The notes under the pieces are model-generated. The model ran no database searches, had not been told where the DNA came from, and worked only from the letters and a program-made list of their open reading frames with translations. Made by a program: the position numbers and the translations under genes. A stretch of DNA of 27,006 bases from a virus: IMG/VR virus record IMGVR_UViG_3300025282_000196, positions 1 through 27,006 of that record. One strand, 5' to 3'. Positions within the stretch are counted from its first letter, which is position 1. Each line of letters starts with the position of its first letter. Below, piece after piece: positions 13,023-22,280 of the stretch.

Positions 13023-13610
13023 ATGCCAAATGGTGACGATAAAGCATTTGATGCCATGAATGTAGTTACAGCAACAGATGAAGTTGACTTAACTGAGGAT
13101 GGTGAAAAGTCAGCATGGTTTCCAACTGGAAAATTTATGGGGATGAAGGTACCAAGAGGAATATCAAAATGGATGGATGGTCTGTTTTTATTTGCTGCAG
13201 GAGGATCATTTATAAAGCCAAAACCATTATCTGGGCAATCTGCAAAATCATTTATAACTAAATCCGATCTAAAATTATATGAGACAATAAATAAAGAAAT
13301 AGTAAAGGTTCCTACTGAGTTTCAAGGTCCAGTGTATGAAAAACTTATGAATAGATTACGTAAAGAATCACCAGAAGCATTTGAATCGTTTTGGAAGATT
13401 CAAAGGGAAAAGGAAAAAGCAAGAATTGCAAAATATGGAATGACCAAAGCAGAGATTGCTGAAGAAGCTCTACTGAGACAGAAAATTGCAGATTTTGAAG
13501 CATCACTTGTCGGTAAGGAAAGTTTCAAAATTACTAAAAATCCAATGGAAAGATTTAAAAAATTTAAAGTAAATGCAGATAAATTACCAGAGATTCTTAA
13601 AAGAAGATAA
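13023..13610 (+). CDS. hypothetical protein, 195 aa
   Basis: Starts MPNGDDKAFDAMNVVTATDE with GAGGAG just upstream. The N-terminal third is acidic and carries a short hydrophobic stretch (DGLFLFAAGGSFI, about 52-64); the rest is highly charged and helical (REKEKARIAKYGMTKAEIAE). It ends in KRR, and its stop TAA immediately precedes the TerL ATG, so the genes are coupled. Possibly a packaging accessory or structural protein; no family recognised. Confidence 0.6.
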   Translation: MPNGDDKAFDAMNVVTATDEVDLTEDGEKSAWFPTGKFMGMKVPRGISKWMDGLFLFAAGGSFIKPKPLSGQSAKSFITKSDLKLYETINKEIVKVPTEFQGPVYEKLMNRLRKESPEAFESFWKIQREKEKARIAKYGMTKAEIAEEALLRQKIADFEASLVGKESFKITKNPMERFKKFKVNADKLPEILKRR

Positions 13611-15164
13611 ATGAATATTAATACCCAGAATGTAAGTAAGGCCGAAGAAGAGTTAAAACTGGCACATGAGGATTTGATAGCATTTGGCAAATTATTTCTT
13701 CCAGATGACTTTAGACGGAGTGAAACCCCTTTTTTTCATTATGAGGTAGCAGATGCAGTTGATGATACAAGTATTAGACAGTTGGCAGTCATTCTTCCCA
13801 GAGGGCATGGGAAAACTGTTCTTACTAAGTGCAGTATTATTCATGACTTTGTCTTTACTCAAGAGCCATTGTTTTATGGCTGGGTGGCGGCAAGTTCAAA
13901 GATTTCTGTCCCTAACCTTGATTATGTTAAGTATCATATTGAATATAATGATAAGGTAAGATACTATTTTGGAGATTTAAAAGGAAAGAAATGGACTGAA
14001 GATGATATTGAACTTACCAATGGATGCAAACTTATCTCAAAATCTAATCTTTCTGGTATAAGAGGTGGAGCAAAACTACACAAAAGGTACGATCTCATTG
14101 TACTGGATGATTTTGAAGATGAGAATAATACTATTACACCTGAAAGCCGCTCGAAGATCTCGAATCTTGTTACAGCAGTTGTCTTTCCTGCATTGGAACC
14201 AAAAACAGGAAGATTGAGGATAAATGGGACTCCAGTACATTATGATTCGTTTATCCAGAAGATTCTTGTCGGACATCAGCAATCAGTGAAGAGGAGAGAG
14301 GAATTTAGCTGGAAAGTGATAACATATAAGGCATTGCAGGAAGATGGTACTCCTCTATGGCCTGATTGGTTCGGAATGAAGGAAATGGAGAGAAAAAAGA
14401 AGTTTTATCAGGATTCTGGCACTCCGCAGAAGTTCTATCAGGAATATATGATGGAAGTGCAGAGTGCTGAAGATGCAATATTTACAAGGGATCATATCAA
14501 ATACTGGGATGGTAAGTTCTATATAGACGAGGAGACTGGACTTTCATTCATAGATGCAAATAATGAAGGATACCAGCCATGCAATGTGTTTGTAGGTGTT
14601 GATCCTGCAACAGATTCAGCAAGAAGAGACTCAGACTTCTCTGTCATTATTGCTGTAGCGGTAACTCCAGATAATAATATTTATGTTATTGACTATATAC
14701 GTAAGCAGTCTATACCAGTATTGGGAATACCAGGAGAACATAAGCTTGGTATAGTAGATTATATGTTCCAGTATGCCAAGAGTTACAAACCGAGTCTATT
14801 TACAGTTGAAGATACAACAATGAGCAAACCTATATTCCAGGCACTCAATTCTGAGATGAGAAGGAGAAATGATTTCTCTATTGGGTATAAAGCAGAAAAG
14901 CCAGGAAATAGGATGAGCAAAAGAGACAGGATACAGGAAATATTAGCTCAAAGATTTTCTATAGGGCAAATACATATTAAGAAGACTCAGTATGATCTGC
15001 ATAGAGAGATAACAACATTTGGACCAAGAATGGCACACGATGATACCATAGACGCTCTTGCCTATGCAGTCAAGTTTGCCAATCCTCCCATGGCTGCAGG
15101 TCAGGATAAAGAGGGTAAGTGGTATAAAAAGAAACCAAGAGCAAAAGACTGGGTAGTAGCTTAA
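13611..15164 (+). CDS. terL: terminase large subunit
   Basis: The 517-residue protein has both TerL domains. ATPase: Walker A LPRGHGKT (62-69), Walker B LIVLDD (162-167) followed by E and D residues for catalysis, and a coupling-type INGTP motif (204-208). RNase H-like nuclease: VGVDPATD (328-335, first catalytic Asp), a second acidic residue likely in FTVEDTT (about 398-404), and a final HDDTIDALAYA motif near 480. TerL cuts concatemeric DNA and pumps it into the procapsid through the portal. Length is typical. The P-loop uses PRGHGKT rather than the commoner SRQxGKS form. Start is the ATG abutting the upstream stop. Headful or site-specific packaging cannot be told from the sequence. Confidence 0.93.
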   Translation: MNINTQNVSKAEEELKLAHEDLIAFGKLFLPDDFRRSETPFFHYEVADAVDDTSIRQLAVILPRGHGKTVLTKCSIIHDFVFTQEPLFYGWVAASSKISVPNLDYVKYHIEYNDKVRYYFGDLKGKKWTEDDIELTNGCKLISKSNLSGIRGGAKLHKRYDLIVLDDFEDENNTITPESRSKISNLVTAVVFPALEPKTGRLRINGTPVHYDSFIQKILVGHQQSVKRREEFSWKVITYKALQEDGTPLWPDWFGMKEMERKKKFYQDSGTPQKFYQEYMMEVQSAEDAIFTRDHIKYWDGKFYIDEETGLSFIDANNEGYQPCNVFVGVDPATDSARRDSDFSVIIAVAVTPDNNIYVIDYIRKQSIPVLGIPGEHKLGIVDYMFQYAKSYKPSLFTVEDTTMSKPIFQALNSEMRRRNDFSIGYKAEKPGNRMSKRDRIQEILAQRFSIGQIHIKKTQYDLHREITTFGPRMAHDDTIDALAYAVKFANPPMAAGQDKEGKWYKKKPRAKDWVVA

Positions 15165-15176
15165 AGGAGAAATAAG

Positions 15177-15950
15177 ATGAGAATAAACACAAAAGCTGTA
15201 TTTGAATGGAATTCAGATACTGAACAATATGAAGAGATATATTCGGAGGGATATGATTACGAAGGTGAGGTTGATCTTTTGCAAGAAAATGACCGAATAT
15301 ACTTTCCTTCAAAATTTTCTCGTGGTGAAGGTTATGATGAAATGACACCACAGGAAAAAAAAGAGATTAATCCACGGTATTTAGGAGGACATTTAGCGGA
15401 CGAAGATATTGACTGGACAAATGTGGAACTTGGTCAATCTCAATGGGGTACGTCTCGTAATATGGTTAGACGGTGGGAAACAATGATGGGATATGATGAA
15501 CCTCAAGGAGATAGGTTCAAAAATCCTGGAGCTGCTGTAACAGAAGCTAGAAGTTTTTTGCGAAAATTTATACGGACTAGAAAAGATGGAAGGCAAACTA
15601 TACAAGACATAAGAGATCAAGAGGATTTTGGATTTGCCTATCCTGGCCAAAGGGTTTTTAATGAAACAGGAAATCCAAATTATCGAGTAAATGCTGATTA
15701 TTCAGAGAGGCAGAAAATCAAGGGAGCTTTGGAAATAATGGAACAATTTCCTGAGTTATCGAATTTTGATGAAGACTTTGCCAAAGATGTAGATTTTGGA
15801 GATAGGAAGTATTATATGGGTGGTGGGCGAAGCAGTCGATTTCCAAAACAGGATATAAGACGAACAGATGATCAGATTTTTGATTTTTTACCTGGAGATG
15901 AAGATTTATTTCCAGAGGGAGATACTAAATCTAAGATACCTGGTGAGTAA
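15177..15950 (+). CDS. hypothetical protein, 257 aa
   Basis: Starts MRINTKAVFEWNSDTEQYEE; an AAAGGAG site is 7 bases upstream. The protein is polar, rich in D, E, R, G and Y, with few hydrophobic segments, for example MGYDEPQGDRFKNPG and YMGGGRSSRFPKQD. A low-complexity virion-internal or packaging-linked protein is plausible from its place between TerL and portal. I recognise no domain. Its stop overlaps the next start as TAATG. Confidence 0.6.
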   Translation: MRINTKAVFEWNSDTEQYEEIYSEGYDYEGEVDLLQENDRIYFPSKFSRGEGYDEMTPQEKKEINPRYLGGHLADEDIDWTNVELGQSQWGTSRNMVRRWETMMGYDEPQGDRFKNPGAAVTEARSFLRKFIRTRKDGRQTIQDIRDQEDFGFAYPGQRVFNETGNPNYRVNADYSERQKIKGALEIMEQFPELSNFDEDFAKDVDFGDRKYYMGGGRSSRFPKQDIRRTDDQIFDFLPGDEDLFPEGDTKSKIPGE

Positions 15951-16099
15951 TGGCAGATATAATTACAACTAAGGATTTATCTGTAGAGGATACAAGTAAA
16001 CTAAAGACTGGAGATACAAGGAAAAAGTATAATACTTGTCCTCCAGGTAAGAAACGAGTAGGGAACAAGTGTGTTCCCATAACTAAAAGAGGAAAATAA
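15950..16099 (+). CDS. small basic cysteine-containing protein, 49 aa
   Basis: Frame from ATG (15950) to TAA (16099), beginning MADIITTKDLSVEDTSKLKT. The end has two cysteines in CPPGKKRVGNKCVPI, a pattern that recurs in short phage virion-region proteins. Overlaps the upstream stop as TAATG and is followed by an AGAGGAAAATAAA spacer that serves the next gene. Function unknown. Confidence 0.55.
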   Translation: MADIITTKDLSVEDTSKLKTGDTRKKYNTCPPGKKRVGNKCVPITKRGK

Positions 16100-16100
16100 A

Positions 16101-16292
16101 ATGCCAGGAAAAGAAGAATGCGCTGCAATCATAGATCCAGAAGAAAGAGCAGATTGCGAAGCTTATAAAGGTAAATACCCACTAAAGATAAACGAAGGAA
16201 GGAATCGTTTGGGTAGGGATATGGATAGAATAGAATTTGATGAGGATACTATTCTTAATCCTAGAAGGAGAGCTACAGAACCTTCATACTAA
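16101..16292 (+). CDS. small hypothetical protein, 63 aa
   Basis: Starts MPGKEECAAIIDPEERADCE; two cysteines (C7, C19) flank a charged helix and may form a small helical hairpin. The second half (NRLGRDMDRIEFDEDTI) is charged. AGAGGAAAAT precedes the start; the stop overlaps the next gene as TAATG. It belongs to a chain of three tiny genes between the 257-aa gene and the portal gene. Family unknown. Confidence 0.55.
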   Translation: MPGKEECAAIIDPEERADCEAYKGKYPLKINEGRNRLGRDMDRIEFDEDTILNPRRRATEPSY

Positions 16293-16441
16293 TGGCTCAG
16301 AAGAGAATGGATATATTTGGTCATGATAAGCGTGATCGTGCACCAATGAAAGCTCCTTCAGATACATATCATATATGACCAATTGAAGGAACTCCTCACC
16401 CAGTTAGGGAGAGACATAAAGCAAAGAAAGTTAAGAAATAA
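16292..16441 (+). CDS. tiny gene interrupted by an in-frame UGA (28 aa, or 49 codons if read through)
   Basis: From the ATG at 16292 the frame encodes MAQKRMDIFGHDKRDRAPMK... and meets TGA at 16376-16378. The same frame then continues 20 more codons (PIEGTPHPVRERHK..., strongly basic) to a TAA at 16439-16441 that overlaps the portal ATG as TAATG. The downstream part has no start of its own. UGA is followed by C, a known leaky context. Either the UGA is read through, or a TGG Trp codon has mutated (or been misread) to TGA. The phage uses UGA as a normal stop elsewhere, and its large genes contain no in-frame UGA, so a genetic-code change is unlikely. Confidence 0.55.
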
Positions 16442-18738
16442 TGCCTAAGAAGAAAAAAGCAGACCAAATAAGAGAATTGTACAATCTCTCTAATAACTGG
16501 ACGAGAAGCCAGTGGGAGTATGTTAACCAGAAAGGGTATGAGTTTGCTCATGATGAGCAATTGTCTCGTAATGAGAAGACTTCTCTTCAAGACCAGGGGA
16601 TGCCTACGTTTACAATTAACAGGATATTGCCTGTTGTTGAGATGTTGAACTTCTATGCTACTGCTAATAATCCCAGATGGCAGGCTATTGGTGTAGAGGG
16701 GAGTGATTCTGATGTTGCGGCAGTATTTTCAGATCTTTCTGATTATATCTGGCATCTTTCAGATGGTTCTGCACTTTATTCAAATGCAATCAATGATGCT
16801 ATCTGTAAATCTATAGGCTATATCCTTGTTACTGTTGATACAGACAAGGATAATGGAATGGGAGAGGTTATACTTCAGCAGCCAGAGCCTTTCGATATTT
16901 ATGTGGATCCAAAGTCCAGGGATATGATGTTCAGGGATGCATCTTATGTTCTTATAAGAAAAGTTCTTCCTAAAAGTCATGTTGTAAAGCTTTTTCCTCA
17001 ATATAAGAGGAAGATAAATAAAGCTTCATCATTAGATGGAGATCATTCCTTTTCAGAGAGAGCTATCGCAGATAGTGAGCAGAAATTATTCTTGAGTTCA
17101 GATTCTACTGCAGAGGATGTAGGAATAGATGCTACTGGACAGCAGGAACAAACATTAGAGCTGTTTGAGCTTTATGAAAAGATAAAGATTTCCTATGTAA
17201 ATGTATTTTACAGGATTCCTCCAAATAAGAAACAGTTGAAAGCTATTCAACAGCAAGTTCAGGTAAAGATGAAGGAAATGGCCGCTGAAATGCAGGTTGG
17301 TCTTATGGAACAAGACAAACAGATGCAGGAAGCTGTTAAATTAGGTAAGATGATTCCTGAAAGATATGAACTTGAGATGAAGAAAGCTCAGGATATGATG
17401 CAACAGCAGTTACAAGCTGCAGAGCAAGAATATATGAGCAGACTGCAGGCAGAAGCATCTAAGATTGAGAATAGGGTTATATCAGAAAAAGAATATAATA
17501 TATTGCTTAAGGATAAAACTTTTCAGCAGTCTATAGTTGACAGTGTACAGTTTTATGGAACGAGGATAAGGCAGACAATATGTGCAGGAGATAAATTGCT
17601 GAGTGAAGTTGTCTATCCAGAAAATATAGTTGATTATCCATTGATTCCGTTTCACTATAAATGGACTGGAACTCCATATCCAATATCTGCAGTTGCTCCT
17701 CTTGTAGGAAAGCAGAAAGAAATAAATAAGTCTCATCAGATAATGGTGCATAATGCATCTCTGGGTTCATCATTAAGATGGATGTATGAGGAAGGATCAA
17801 TAGATCCAGAACTGTGGGAGCAGTATTCCTCTTCGCCAGGAGCATTACTTCCAACAAGACCAGGATCTGAGCGTCCAACTCCTATTATGCCAGCTCCATT
17901 GTCAAATGCGTTCTTCTCTATTGTTCAGCAGGGAAAAGCGGACATGGAATATCTGGCTGGGATTTATTCGTCAATGCAGGGAGACACACAGCAACAGCAT
18001 GAAACTTTCAGGGGGATGCTTGCATTGGATGAGTATGGGACCAGGAGAATTAAACAGTGGATGAAGCATTCTATAGAACCAGCTTTAAGACAGTTGGGGA
18101 AAGTTATTATGCAGATATCACAATCTGTATACTCAGCTAATAAAAGATTCAGGATTATACAACCATCAGCTATTCAGGAAGAGCGTCAGCAGGAGATTAA
18201 TATTCCTATCTATAATGATATGGGACAGGCAATTGGAAAGTCAATGGACTATTCGGCTGCCAAGTTTGATGTCAGAATAGTGGCTGGTTCTACACTTCCA
18301 GTAAACAGGTGGGCGTATCTTGCTGAATTAAAAGAACTTCTGCAGTTTGGAGTTATAGATGATATAGCAGTTCTTGCTGAAACTGATGTTCGGAATAAGG
18401 AACAGATAGCTAAGCGTAAGAGTTTATATGCTCAGTTACAGGGACAGTTAGGTCAATTGCAGGAAGCAATGAAGGACAAAGACGGCACTATTGAGACTCT
18501 TGAGAGACAGTTAGTACAGGCTGGAATCAAGGGTAAAGTGATGCAAGCTGAAATGGAGATCACCAAAAAGAAAGAGGAAGTTAAAGGCGATCTAAAAGAT
18601 TCTTACCGCTCAACAGAGGCAAAACAGAAACTTTTACAGAATGTAATGGTCAATCAGGTAGACGCTACAAAGAAAGATCTATCAAGAGAATTACAATTTG
18701 TAAAAAAAGATTTGCAGAGTGGTAATAAAAAGCAGTAA
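16441..18738 (+). CDS. portal protein (P22-like)
   Basis: The 765-residue size and content match podovirus P22-type portals. The N-terminal domain has NQKGYEFAHDEQ-like and PTFTINRILPVVEML elements. A wing/stem region has QQPEPFDIYVDPKSRDMMFRDASYVL (about 142-167, shown here only to locate it in parts: PEPFDIYVDP and FRDASYV). A glutamine- and methionine-rich helical insertion lies at about 270-345, and the AVAPLVGKQKEIN and GMLALDEYGTRRIKQW helices follow. The last 120 residues form a long coiled coil (QLQGQLGQLQEAMKDKDG and beyond), like the P22 barrel. The dodecameric portal is the DNA entry channel, docks TerL and later the neck proteins. Start overlaps the upstream frame (TAATG). Confidence 0.88.
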   Translation: MPKKKKADQIRELYNLSNNWTRSQWEYVNQKGYEFAHDEQLSRNEKTSLQDQGMPTFTINRILPVVEMLNFYATANNPRWQAIGVEGSDSDVAAVFSDLSDYIWHLSDGSALYSNAINDAICKSIGYILVTVDTDKDNGMGEVILQQPEPFDIYVDPKSRDMMFRDASYVLIRKVLPKSHVVKLFPQYKRKINKASSLDGDHSFSERAIADSEQKLFLSSDSTAEDVGIDATGQQEQTLELFELYEKIKISYVNVFYRIPPNKKQLKAIQQQVQVKMKEMAAEMQVGLMEQDKQMQEAVKLGKMIPERYELEMKKAQDMMQQQLQAAEQEYMSRLQAEASKIENRVISEKEYNILLKDKTFQQSIVDSVQFYGTRIRQTICAGDKLLSEVVYPENIVDYPLIPFHYKWTGTPYPISAVAPLVGKQKEINKSHQIMVHNASLGSSLRWMYEEGSIDPELWEQYSSSPGALLPTRPGSERPTPIMPAPLSNAFFSIVQQGKADMEYLAGIYSSMQGDTQQQHETFRGMLALDEYGTRRIKQWMKHSIEPALRQLGKVIMQISQSVYSANKRFRIIQPSAIQEERQQEINIPIYNDMGQAIGKSMDYSAAKFDVRIVAGSTLPVNRWAYLAELKELLQFGVIDDIAVLAETDVRNKEQIAKRKSLYAQLQGQLGQLQEAMKDKDGTIETLERQLVQAGIKGKVMQAEMEITKKKEEVKGDLKDSYRSTEAKQKLLQNVMVNQVDATKKDLSRELQFVKKDLQSGNKKQ

Positions 18739-18764
18739 CATTAAAATGAGTAAAGGTAATAAAA

Positions 18765-19649
18765 ATGGAAGAAACAGCAGGCAACCCAGGAGTCCCTACA
18801 GCTGATGAAGTTGAAGCTGAGGTTCTTGGCTCCTCTGAGGACTTTTTTGAAGCTCTAGAAGAAGATGTAAATGGCGTAATTGCCGATAGTAACACTGAGG
18901 CAACCCAACAGAAAGTTGACACCGAACAGGTAACTCAACAGCAAACTGTTGGCTCCAACAATGTGGGTTGGGATGATGACGGTAATCCTTACAAGAAACG
19001 CTACCAAGACAGTAGCAGAGAAGCCGTTAAGCTGAGAGAGCAGTATAAAGAGGTTGAACCTTTTGTACCTGTTCTTGAAGCAATGAAAAATGATAGCGGA
19101 TTGGTTGAACATGTTCGTAACTATCTGGTAAATGGAGGTAATACTCCGAAGGGCGTACAGGAACAGTTGGGATTAGACGAAGATTTTGTTTTTGATTCTC
19201 AAGAAGCAATGACAGATCCAGATTCTGATTCAGCAAAAGTTCTGAATGCTCAAGTAGATAAAGTTGTTCAGCATAGAGTAGGACAGATATATCAGGCTGA
19301 AAAAGCTAATGCTGCAAAAGTGCAGCAGGAAGCTAAACGACAATCAATGGAAAGTGAATTCAAGGAAAAGAGAGGCATGAGTGATGAACAGTTTTCTACA
19401 TTTAAGGAAGCTGCACAAAATCATGTTCTTACACTTGACGATATTGACTATCTGTTGAATCGTGATCAGGCTAATGCAAATGTTGTCCAGTCTACAAAGA
19501 ATGACATGCTTACCCAGATGAAGAATGTTAGGAACATACCGCCTACCGCTAGTGGAGCTAACAGCCAGGCCGAAGAGAAGAATCCAGATAACGCAGTGTT
19601 TGATGGAATCTTAGGTCTGGATGGCGATTTAGACAACCTGTTCGGGTAA
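18765..19649 (+). CDS. probable scaffolding / capsid assembly protein
   Basis: A 294-residue acidic protein between portal and capsid genes, the usual place of a scaffold. The first 80 residues are acidic and disordered (DEVEAEVLGSSEDFFEALEE). A helical middle has KLREQYKEVEPFVPVLEAM and later a coiled-coil-like AEKANAAKVQQEAKRQSMES. The acidic C-terminus ends FDGILGLDGDLDNLFG. Composition, position and length agree with scaffolds that guide coat assembly and leave before packaging. Sequence identity to a named family was not recognised, so the call is from context and composition. Confidence 0.65.
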   Translation: MEETAGNPGVPTADEVEAEVLGSSEDFFEALEEDVNGVIADSNTEATQQKVDTEQVTQQQTVGSNNVGWDDDGNPYKKRYQDSSREAVKLREQYKEVEPFVPVLEAMKNDSGLVEHVRNYLVNGGNTPKGVQEQLGLDEDFVFDSQEAMTDPDSDSAKVLNAQVDKVVQHRVGQIYQAEKANAAKVQQEAKRQSMESEFKEKRGMSDEQFSTFKEAAQNHVLTLDDIDYLLNRDQANANVVQSTKNDMLTQMKNVRNIPPTASGANSQAEEKNPDNAVFDGILGLDGDLDNLFG

Positions 19650-19709
19650 ATTTAGTTTATAGAGCCATTTCGGCTTAAAGTTTATTCGAGCTAAAAATAG
19701 GAGTTCGAT

Positions 19710-21272
19710 ATGTCTGATTTTTTATCGGTCATAACACCGAATACTGATCTTTCTGTATCGGATTTTGATGGGCGTGGCCCAGGTGACTCAAGTGGTTTAG
19801 CTACTGGAGATATACGTAGAAGGTATAACTTTGGTAGCCGAGTATCTGAATTGGCGATCCCTCAAGATCCGTTCTTTAGATTCGTAAGTAAGGTGGCAAA
19901 AAAAGCGACAGACGATCCTCAGTTTAAGTTTTCTGAGAAGCGTCCTTCGTATCATAAGCGTTATGCTTATGTTATAGGTCAAGTAGATGGTGGTGCAGAT
20001 ACATTTGTTGAGTCAACAATGCAACGATCAGATACAGGTGCGGCTGTGTCCGCAGTAGGTCAACCAATGAAGTTGTACATGGCTACTGACTATGATAATC
20101 GTGGTAACATACAGAATGTCTTCAATGAGAATACTAACAACTATGATGTTGGTGCTAGTAATACGAGGCCAAAGTTCTTTTTACCTGGACAGTTAGTTAA
20201 GGTTCCTGGTAAAGCTAGTGCAACAGGTACTGGTACTTCAGGGTATCAGATTATCAGAGTAGATACTGTTACTGATAGTCTTTCCAAGACTGCTGCTAGT
20301 GTTTCAATGGAGTGTGTAGCTATTGAAGGATCTCTTGTCAAATATGACAGTGGTGCTTTAGAGTTTTCATCTTTCTATAATGATACTCCATCTCCTGGTG
20401 GTGTTGGAACAGCAACTGATGATGATGCACAGGTATCAGATAGAGTGATACATAGTGAGTTAGAAGCTAATCGTTCTTATGTAATAGGTAGCGCATTTGC
20501 CGAAGGTACTGGTTTTCCAGAGACTTGGGTGGATCAACCTTACTCATCTAATCATGGACTTACTCAAATTTGGAAGACTTCAATGGCAATGACCAATACG
20601 GCCAGAGCTACAGTATTGAAGTTTGAACCAAATGAGTGGGCACGTGTTTGGAAGGAGAAGTTGATTGAGCACAAGTGGGATATTGAAACATCATTACTAT
20701 TTGGATCTCAGTATTCAGATGGTAGTAGTATCCAATATACTCAAGGTGCAGTAGACTACATTAGTAACTATGGTAACCAATTTAGTTTAGCTATTGCTAC
20801 TAAGACTCAGGATGATTTTCTTGATGATCTTTCAAGTTATGTGGATCCAAGATACAATAATAGTCAAGCAACGGTATTCTTCTGTAGTACAGCAGTGTAT
20901 AATTGGCTTCATAAGTTAAGTGGGTATTTTAAGAATAATCTTGAAGTATCTTCTAACTTAAGTGCTGATATGTCATTGACTGGCAAAAAGAAGGTCTTTG
21001 GTGTTGATATAAGTACAATCTCAACTGTGTATGGTGATATGCAGGTTGCACGAAATGTTCATCTTGATGGTACAAGTATTAAAATGCTTGGTATCAATAT
21101 GAAGAACTGTGCTTACAGACCTTTAGTTGGTAATGGCATCAATCGTGATACTTCAGTCTACGTGGGAGTTCAAACTTTAGAGAACTCTGGAGTCGACCGT
21201 AGAGTAGATCAAATCTTAACTGAAGCTGGCATGGAATGGTCAATGGCCGAATCCCATGCTATCTGGACATAA
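19710..21272 (+). CDS. major capsid protein (HK97 fold)
   Basis: The 520-residue protein follows the scaffold, as expected for the coat gene. It lacks an obvious prohead-cleavage prodomain. Features resembling the SU10/DUF5309-type coat group are an N-terminal arm leading to ELAIPQDPFFRFVSK (about 48-62), a long helix segment NEWARVWKEKLIEHKWDIET (about 310-329) and the SQATVFFCSTAVYNWLHKL strand-helix unit (about 391-409). Near the end is TEAGMEWSMAESHAIW. It forms the icosahedral shell. A spacer of 60 bases upstream contains a small hairpin (AGCC-ATTTC-GGCT, about 19663-19675) and an AGGAG site. Family-level assignment is a pattern match; coat role is well supported by context. Confidence 0.8.
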   Translation: MSDFLSVITPNTDLSVSDFDGRGPGDSSGLATGDIRRRYNFGSRVSELAIPQDPFFRFVSKVAKKATDDPQFKFSEKRPSYHKRYAYVIGQVDGGADTFVESTMQRSDTGAAVSAVGQPMKLYMATDYDNRGNIQNVFNENTNNYDVGASNTRPKFFLPGQLVKVPGKASATGTGTSGYQIIRVDTVTDSLSKTAASVSMECVAIEGSLVKYDSGALEFSSFYNDTPSPGGVGTATDDDAQVSDRVIHSELEANRSYVIGSAFAEGTGFPETWVDQPYSSNHGLTQIWKTSMAMTNTARATVLKFEPNEWARVWKEKLIEHKWDIETSLLFGSQYSDGSSIQYTQGAVDYISNYGNQFSLAIATKTQDDFLDDLSSYVDPRYNNSQATVFFCSTAVYNWLHKLSGYFKNNLEVSSNLSADMSLTGKKKVFGVDISTISTVYGDMQVARNVHLDGTSIKMLGINMKNCAYRPLVGNGINRDTSVYVGVQTLENSGVDRRVDQILTEAGMEWSMAESHAIWT

Positions 21273-21283
21273 GGAGGTAGACA

Positions 21284-21799
21284 ATGGCTAATTTAATGTA
21301 TGGACAAAATAAGTTAGATAACTCACTATCTCAGAAATTGTTCGCTGAAGCTGGTACTGGGCGTGAACATGAAAATACAACAACTGCTGCAGACCTATTC
21401 TCATATCAAATCCCAGCTAATACTCTAGAAAAGGGTGATATTGTGAGAATTAAGGTCTACTGTACAGTTGTTGATAGTAACAGCTCAGATACCTTAACAC
21501 CTGTTCTTAACTTTGGAGGTACAGCTATTGCTACTGGCGTAGCTCTTGATGTTTCTGATAATGATGTAGTATATGCTTGGGCTGACGTTCATTGTACAGC
21601 AGCTGGTAGCAGTGGAACATGTACTGCAATCAGTGAAATCAGAACCGATGCTCTAGGAGCAACGGTTGTTATGGCTACAACAGCATTGACTTCTATGGAC
21701 ACAACAGGTCTTTTAGCTGTAGCTCTTAATGTTGACTGGAGCGTTGCTCATGCTGACAATGAAGTAAGAATCGATGCTGTAAGTATCGAGTTAGTGTAA
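21284..21799 (+). CDS. probable capsid decoration or head-fibre protein
   Basis: A 171-residue beta-rich protein after the capsid gene, with a strong TAAGGAGG site. After a short N-terminal part (MANLMYGQNKLDNS) it alternates strands and loops (DIVRIKVYCTVVDSN, TPVLNFGGTAIATG, EVRIDAVSIELV), as in jelly-roll or immunoglobulin-like decoration proteins. Rich in T, S, A and V, with three cysteines. Such proteins bind the outer capsid surface. No exact family recognised. Confidence 0.55.
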   Translation: MANLMYGQNKLDNSLSQKLFAEAGTGREHENTTTAADLFSYQIPANTLEKGDIVRIKVYCTVVDSNSSDTLTPVLNFGGTAIATGVALDVSDNDVVYAWADVHCTAAGSSGTCTAISEIRTDALGATVVMATTALTSMDTTGLLAVALNVDWSVAHADNEVRIDAVSIELV

Positions 21800-21810
21800 G
21801 GAGGTAACTA

Positions 21811-22236
21811 ATGGCTAAGTTAGGTGGACAAGCTGGATATGGTAAAGGGCATTTTGTTGAAAATATATCAGCAGCAAAAACCCTTACTACTGGTGATAGT
21901 GGTAAAGTGTTTACCATAACTCAAAGTTCTGCGTTTGCAATATCGTTGCCAAAAGCAGCAGATGCTGGAGTAGGTTGGAATGCTAAATTCTTAATAACTA
22001 CTGCTGGCAGTTTTGCAATTACGATAGAACCAGATAGTACTGAAGATACCTTAATAGGCATGGCTGTTTCTGCAGCAGGTTCTGAAGCAGCAGAGCAATC
22101 AGCAGAAAGTGGTGTTGATGTGCTTTCGTTTATTAACGGAGCAGCTGCTGGGGATTGGGTTGAATTATTATGTGATGGCAGCAACTTTTATGTTTCTGGC
22201 ATGATACATGATTCAGCTCATGTTACTATAGTATAA
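21811..22236 (+). CDS. probable head decoration protein
   Basis: A 141-residue beta-rich protein beginning MAKLGGQAGYGKGHFVENIS, with an AAGGAGG site. The order TTGDSGKVFTI, AISLPKAADAG, then AGDWVELLCDGSNFYVSG is a pattern I know from phage head/decoration-like proteins, in which the repeated beta unit binds as trimers on the coat. It is 11 bases behind the other decoration-type gene and 45 bases ahead of a terminator, so the capsid cassette ends here. Confidence 0.55.
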   Translation: MAKLGGQAGYGKGHFVENISAAKTLTTGDSGKVFTITQSSAFAISLPKAADAGVGWNAKFLITTAGSFAITIEPDSTEDTLIGMAVSAAGSEAAEQSAESGVDVLSFINGAAAGDWVELLCDGSNFYVSGMIHDSAHVTIV

Positions 22237-22280
22237 TCTGAAATTCGAGGTATAATAACTCGATATAAAGAGATAGATTT

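Noticed and set aside
15177-15950. Head maturation protease between TerL and portal
   Set aside because: The 257-aa protein shows no catalytic motif or protease-like core; only its position suggested it.
16292-16441. Genome-wide recoding of UGA to tryptophan
   Set aside because: Several genes end at UGA with ATGA overlaps, and long genes such as TerL, portal and capsid contain no in-frame UGA; UGG is used for Trp.
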